A stretch of DNA of 64,000 nucleotides. It comes from Elgaria multicarinata webbii. Its lineage: Eukaryota > Chordata > Lepidosauria > Squamata > Anguidae. Where the stretch lies: positions 122,177,681-122,241,680 of the forward strand of contig NC_086172.1 in the NCBI RefSeq assembly GCF_023053635.1, written 5' to 3'. A program made the position numbers and the translations under genes. Of the stretch, positions 58,097 to 64,000 are shown piece after piece. Under the pieces are notes generated by a model. That model saw only the letters and a program-made list of their open reading frames with translations. It made no database searches and had not been told where the DNA came from. Numbering within the stretch: the stretch's first letter is position 1; every line of letters begins with the position of its first letter.

Positions 58097-58580
58097 GAAC
58101 ATAAGAACTGCCATGCTGGATCAGCTGTCGACCAGGGACCAACAAAGCAGGACATGGTGCAACAACACCCTCCCACGCATGTTCCCCAGAAACTGGTGCA
58201 CATAGGCTTACTGCCTCGGATACTGGAGGTAGCACATAATCACAGCTGGAAGCCATTGATGGCCTTCTCTGGGAATTTATCCACCCCCCCTTTTAAAGCC
58301 ATCCAAATTGGTGGCCATCATTACATCTTGTGGTAGTGAATTCCATAATTTAACTATGCGCTCTGTGAAGAAGTACTTCCTTTTATTTGTCCTGAATCTG
58401 CACCAATCAGTTTCATGGGATGACCCCAGGTTCTAGTATTTTGAGAAAGGGAGAAAAAAGTATCCTTATCCACATTCTCCACACCATGCATAATTTTGGA
58501 CACCTCTATCATGTCTCCGCTTAGCCTCCTTTTTTCCAAGCTAAACAATCCCAGCTGTTGTAACCTTCCCTCATAGGAGA
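58097..58580 (-). mobile_element. CR1-type LINE 3' portion
   Basis: On the - strand the end of ORF2 is readable ([20 protein letters not shown], then FFSLSQNTRTWGHP with frame changes), followed by the 3' UTR. The + strand left edge AAGAACATAAGAACTGCCAT and GCTGGATCAG is the family 3' end. The 5' part of the element is missing. Confidence 0.85.
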
Positions 58581-58890
58581 GATTTGAAGGTAATTACTGA
58601 AGGTAATTACTGCGGAGTCTTCAAAGCAGACAGATGCAACAGAAGAGAGGACAATACTTCCAGGAAGGCTATTTGATCAGTGGACTGGTGGTCATGGTAG
58701 AAGCAGGAGACAGAATATGAGAAGTGTGTTGACCAAAAGGGCACTGAAATGGCTAAATAATTTTCCTAAGAGAAGACTGCAGAGACTTTTAACTGCAGAT
58801 AACTAATTTGATCTGGAATGGTTGAATAGTCTAAATGAGGGTTTTGGGAAGACCTACAAGAAGACCTCTAAAAGACTCCAGACTCACTTT

Positions 58891-58904
58891 TTTTTTTTTT
58901 TTTA
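58891..58904. repeat. Poly-T tract
   Basis: A run of T residues with no recognised element attached. Confidence 0.6.
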
Positions 58905-60584
58905 GGAACACTCAGGTTTACATTCTAGAACCCTGACCCATGGGCAAAAAGACCCTGGACTTGTGATTTTATACCAATTAATTTTTTACCAATTGTGGCA
59001 TTATAATACCTCTAAGTAGGACCCTGACAGAGAGCTGGCTTTGGAAAAAAGAAAAAAAAATGCAGCAATGTTTGCTTTGCTTTACTATCCTGCAAACACA
59101 TCTTTGTAAAAACAAAAGCAAGGTCACAGTGAGCTCTATTTTGCAAAGCTGCTGATAACAAGCAGAGAAGAGAAGCATCAGAAGGAAAAGCCTTTGCTGA
59201 CTATTTCAAGTGGTGCACCTGCACTGATAGGGGATGCTGAGAATGTTCTTACTTGATGACTGTTGGTTTGGGAGGACATCACAATAGCATGAACAATGTT
59301 TGGGGAGAGCCACAGATGGTGTAAATGATTGAAGATGACTGTAAGTTCAAGGAAGATGGATCAGGGAGGAGGAACATGTCAATCAAGACAATATGCCCAG
59401 ATGGTAGAACTTCAGTAAAGTCTCAGATTAACCCATTCATGATAATGCTGAAGATGTTCCCAAAACACATGGGGATAAAATTTGAGATTGTTGTGGAATA
59501 GATAGGCACCTCACTTCTGATTGGTGAATGGGTGGTTTCACCACTCACATATCCCATTTTGATTGGAAAATGGTTGTCTTATGACTCATTGGGGCCCTCA
59601 CCTCTGGCCAGAACAAGTGTAGCAAGAGATCCACTTCACTTCACTCTCACTTCTGCTTGTCTTTGCCTCTGATCTTTGCTGGACCACCAGACCCAAGGAT
59701 TTGGGTAACTATGGCTTTTTTAGACAGACTTTAGACTTTAACTTTAAAATATTTTTAACCCTTTGCTTCCTGAAATATTTTCTGAACTTGGGACTTTGTC
59801 TCATTTCTGAAGATGGCACTTAGAACCATTTCCAGACTTAAAGGTATCTTAGAACCAAACTTGGTTAAACCTTTTAATCTCAAATTTGATTAACTGTGTA
59901 AATGCCATTTTGCTTTGGGTTCTAGAACAGAATGTAAAGTTTAGATTCTAACATTCTCACTACCAAAATTAACTGCTTAATTCCCAGAACGTAGTGTGCA
60001 GGAAGAAGTCAAGGGGAACGTAGCAATTTTATCTTGTTTAAATTTAGCTTTGAAACAGAAGTAGAATGCAGGGATGTGCTGAGGACGAGTCACATTATCC
60101 ATACAATGCTGGAAGCTCAATTTGCTATCTGTAGTGCCAGTTTTGTCAACCTTTTAAGATTGAATTCATGTTACTTTCTCTTTCACTGCTAATATCACAA
60201 AGAAGATTTCAACTTATGCTCATGTAAACACCATGCTAATTTTATTTTTGTAAATAATGCATTTCAATTTACTTTTGAGTCTGTGATGATGTTTGCATGT
60301 TTGGACTTGGCTTGGTTACCGGCTGCCGTGTCTTGAACCCAGTTGGTATAAGTTCTGAAGTTAAGCAGGACCAAACTAACAGTCGTAACTTAGTGTGATG
60401 TTAAAGAGATAAGGTTATCTCAGCAAATGTTTGCCAAAATAATGAGAACTGTTTGGGCAGATGGGAACTTTTGAGGTAGGTTGGTGGGAAGGAGGACTGT
60501 TGCAAATATCTTTCCAATCCCTTGCGCTAGCATTATGATGGAAAATGGAATTGGAAAAGCAGTTGTTTTAATTCTTTATTTACC

Positions 60585-60705
60585 CTTGCTGTACAAAAAA
60601 GTGCTATGTGTGTCTTGCATATTTTTTTAGGCATGCATTTTTTCTTTCCCTTGTAGAACTCCTTGGAGATCAGGCATAGTATAAATGTTTTCAAATAAAT
60701 AAAAT
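60585..60705 (+). repeat. LINE tail, diverged
   Basis: TCCTTGGAGATCAGGCATAG and TATAAATGTTTTCAAATAAA follow the general layout of L2-type tails. Confidence 0.35.
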
Positions 60706-61761
60706 GCACATGCATGTGCACACGTACAAGTACTTTGTGTCCCTCCATCTATGCTACCTTAGATATCAGGTGTTCATTGTAACTCCAGAAAGAAGCTATC
60801 TGTTGGGGAAGCGGGGAGAAAGGCTGACCAAACAGATGCTGCCTGGAAGAACTGTTGTATAGCCATGTTTGCCAGGAACATACCTGGATTGCTGTTACAG
60901 ACTTTCCCGCTACCTGAGTCCTCCAGTGAAAACCTTGAGTTGAGTCAGCTCCAGTTTGTGTCCCTTTGAAATTCCATGGAAAGGATTAAGGAACCATGTT
61001 TGGTTCTCTCTTCTATTTTGTGGGTAGAGTTGCATAGATTAGGAACATAGGCTCCCAGATTTGCAAATTGGTTTACTGATTTGTTTGGATGCTTACTGCT
61101 ATGATGGGAGGCAATTCTAGACCCTGTGCCTAGATGACAATTTTGGAGAACACCTACAGAAAGTCTAGATAATCACCCTGCATGTATATGTGGCAGGGAA
61201 GTTGTGTATTGTTAGAAATATTCTGTGTGATTGATAGCCTAGTTCAAAGTCAGAGATAAAGCTGAGTTCCATTCTACCATCCATGGGGAAAGTCCTTCTG
61301 GCTGGGAAGTTTTAGCGTGTGAAGCAAATGTCATGCTGCCATAGAGGCCTTTGGGTGCCGTGAAAGTGATGCTTAATTGCTGGCATGATGCAGCTGTTAT
61401 GCCCAGGTGAATCTTATTTGTAGTGTGGGTGGTGCTGAGTGATTTGTGTGTGCATGGGGGAGAGGGAGGCTGCAGTTGCACTATAAATAGTTCAGATTGG
61501 CTGTGATCTAGGGACAAGAAACTGAGTTGCTATGGAGACTGAACTGAATCAGATTACCTGAGGCTTCTGTTATCCAGCAGCTGCATACATGGAGACTGCA
61601 TGGCCAGTCCACTTGCAGACAAAAATGCTGCAGTCACATTCTCCTATAAGAAAGCAGAAATCATGTACTATGTATGATAATGTTAACCAAATCAGTTACT
61701 AGAGCAACAATAACCACAATCTGTACACGAGTGTAGCAGAAATGGCAGCCTCCATTTGTAT

Positions 61762-61822
61762 GGGGAATATTTATTTTATTTATTTATTACATTTTGTACC
61801 GCCCAATAGCCGAAGCTCTCTC
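61762..61822 (-). repeat. L2-type LINE 3' tail
   Basis: (ATTT)n, TACATTTTGTACCGCCCAAT and AGCCGAAGCTCTCT are the reverse complement of the family tail. Confidence 0.75.
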
Positions 61823-62859
61823 ACAAACAATTTGTTTGTGTTACATATTACCTTGCTTATTGAATCTGCAAATGTGTGACTGTAGGTGTTGAGGAACACA
61901 ACTGTCTTTGTTTAATCAGCATCATTGCCACTTCTATAGGAGATTCTCCAGTATCATGTGGAGCAAAGAACTGATTTTGGTATTTATTGGAGAGTGTTTC
62001 TGTTGGCATTATGCTGCTATTGAAAAGGCAAGATATTTTTAAAGTCACCAGATGTGGTTTGGCATCTGTGCTCTTTTTGTTTGGGCCTCTTAACTGGGTT
62101 GCACTCTTATAATATCTCTGTAGGCTTCATTTATTTTTGATGAGCCCTGTTTTTTTCCTGCTCTGAATTGGAAGAGGATTAATGACTGCAGTCTGTGCCT
62201 CCTGTTCAGTGCAAACTAGTTAAGTGTATCATTTAATGGCTAAAATTGGATTTCCTGCCTTATTTCAAAAATAATTCTGTACTTAAAATGCAGATTTTAA
62301 TGGTTGATGTCATTTTGTTTACTACCTCAGATCTTTTAGAGCATTTCTGTTGTTTGAAAGCTGCTCATGTTTCCTGTCAGATATTGTGCCTCTAGTTTAT
62401 ACTGTAGTCATCCTATTTTAAATGCATTATTATCTTGCCAAATGAATCTATTGTCAAGTTCATATAAACAGTAGATAAGTAGAGATAAATAGATAAAAGT
62501 GGTCCTGGGCTCCAGCACCTCATACTGTAATATAGTGTAGCAGCATCTTCCCACATATATGTTCCAACAGTCACTATTTACCAGGAATAGTTCCTATTTT
62601 TTGGAACTTGTCCTTATATGGTCCCTATCTTGGGGACAGTTTAGTATGTGCATGCATTCACCAGTGTTGTGATTCTTGAAGTTTTAGCTCCCCTCCCACA
62701 AAGCCTAGAAGTTAACTTGGAGGTATGCATGTTGATGGTAGTATACATGTATGTAAATACACGTGCATGATCACTAAGGCTCTATCTACTGCAAAGTTTG
62801 TCATTTCACATATTGCAGCTGGTAACGTTCATTTTGATTAATTGAGTATTGTTTAGATA

Positions 62860-63050
62860 ACACGCTAAGCCACAGTGGTTAAGCTTTTTGAGATAAACAT
62901 TACGGTTCAGTGTGTAGTGTGAACCATGACTTAGCGTGCTGTGTGAACCATTCCTAACCATGGTGGCTACATAACCATGGTTTAAACATGCTCATTAACC
63001 ATTTGCTGCAAAAGGGTTAGTGGCCTAACCATGGCTTAATGTGACATCTG
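62860..63050. mobile_element. Palindromic DNA element (CCATGGTT family)
   Basis: CACGCTAAGCCACAGTGGTT, GTGTGAACCATGACTTAGCG, TAACCATGGTTTAAACATG and CTAACCATGGCTTAATGTG are repeated inverted motifs over 190 bases. The ends and target duplication are unclear. Confidence 0.5.
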
Positions 63051-64000
63051 AATAGACTCATCATGTTTTTCTAGTCCTTCACCAAAAACAACATCCCTTT
63101 TCATTTTTAAGTCTTGTTGCCAGACTCATGCTGATTCTTTTTTCCTTTTTGTCTAAAGGAAAACAAAAGTATTCTCTATATCCACCCCCTATACACACAT
63201 AGTTTCCTATCAAAATAGTAAACGTTGCTGAATATATGACCTGAGGCCATTTAATAGTAAGTGTAGCAGATCAACTTTGTGATTAAATGTTCTACAAGTG
63301 CCCCCCTATAAAAACATGCTGCACTGTGGCATGGTGCTCTTTAGTGTTCTAGCTGCTTCAGCCTTGTTCTCTGTTTTGGTTTTTTTCCTCCTCTCATTCC
63401 CATTTTGGATCGAGTAAATAGAAATGCAACTAGATGAAAGTGAAATGATAAATATGCTCTCTAGGTGAACCTACTCGTATAGGAAAGAAATGTTGCATGT
63501 CAAATGCTATGCTTCTGAGTTATAACTCCTCAGCAAAGCTCAGCACTGCAGTATATTTATGGATGGAACTGGGGATTGGGCACTTGTTGCTGTGGATCCT
63601 GACTTGGCAATAATTTGACTTGGCCTTCGTAAAGCAGAAAAAGATTTGCTTACATAAGTCTTGTAATCAGATTAATTAACCCACATTTATGTGTAAGTTT
63701 ATAATACGTGTTAGCTAGGCTTGTTATATAGTAAGTGGTATTAACTAAGTTCCATGAAAATCTTTATAAATGACGTTGTCATCATTCTGAGCAGAAAAAT
63801 ATATCTAAAACTAAAGATTCTGCTGACAGATACCCCTATTGAAGCTGTTTGGTCTCTAGCTGCTATATGAGGTTATATATGTTTACAAAAAGTGAGTGCT
63901 AGGTCTGGGGAAACAGTGTATCTCCAGTTTGAAGGTTATGCCTTTTCTCTCCTCCTTGTCTAATATAACAAATATTGATGCACATATCACTTTCCTCACT

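Larger units (their letters stand above)
46845..64000 (+). other. Presumed first intron of the downstream gene
   Basis: No coding exon was recognised to the end of the window. Repeats are listed separately. Stretches with nothing assignable include 47620-48400, 49640-50680, 51060-51860, 53300-55790 (with a TATA-like stretch near 55440), 56180-57330, 57460-58090, 58590-60580 and 63060-64000. Confidence 0.4.

Noticed and set aside
60311-60420. 5S rRNA-like segment (GAAGTTAAGCAGGACC)
   Set aside because: Only about 16 bases resemble the 5S internal promoter region; flanks do not align to 5S rRNA, so chance or a very old 5S-derived repeat cannot be separated.
1-64000. CRISPR arrays, operons, tRNA or rRNA genes
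   Set aside because: None present: tandem repeats are simple microsatellites, the tRNA-like pieces are SINE heads, and the DNA is vertebrate nuclear.

Overview
The window is vertebrate nuclear DNA, almost certainly from a squamate reptile. Coding sequence is sparse and split into exons with consensus GT/AG splice sites. The repeats are squamate-like: L2-type LINE tails with an (AATA)n end, CR1 LINEs ending in (CATAGAAT)n, tRNA-derived SINEs, and short foldback DNA elements. Species cannot be resolved by reading alone.

The one gene I can name is NR1H3 (liver X receptor alpha), on the + strand. Eight coding exons lie at 29048-29162, 30670-30936, 33680-33888, 35017-35196, 36081-36180, 37214-37327, 39036-39130 and 40505-40651. 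All seven junctions agree in reading phase, giving a 408-residue protein with a complete DNA-binding domain, hinge and ligand-binding domain. The promoter is probably in the CpG-rich block at about 1690-2290, which leaves a first intron of about 26 kb filled with transposon remains. The 3' UTR runs to a poly(A) signal at 43007.

Between the NR1H3 poly(A) signal and the next CpG island lies an internally deleted Helitron (44551-46340). Both ends are recognisable, it sits between A and T, it keeps a long open N-terminal frame, and it keeps the last part of the helicase. A second CpG island (about 46500-47620) contains a strong splice donor after 46844 on the + strand. By conserved gene order in other vertebrates (ACP2-NR1H3-MADD) it is probably the MADD promoter and non-coding first exon. 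No MADD coding exon was recognised, so 47.6-64 kb is read as its first intron.

The remaining space is repeats, several of them nested, so relative ages can be read: a SINE inside a foldback element (7626-7991), an L2 tail inside a hAT-like element with an exact 8-bp target duplication (10678-11134), and a second hAT-like element inside an L2 copy, also with an exact 8-bp duplication (34205-34471). The most unusual points are the ~95% identical inverted copy of the promoter region at the left edge, the Helitron just upstream of a promoter, an intronic near-perfect hairpin (38443-38521), and an unassigned exon-like 96-nt segment (23572-23667). I did not find a new multi-gene system.
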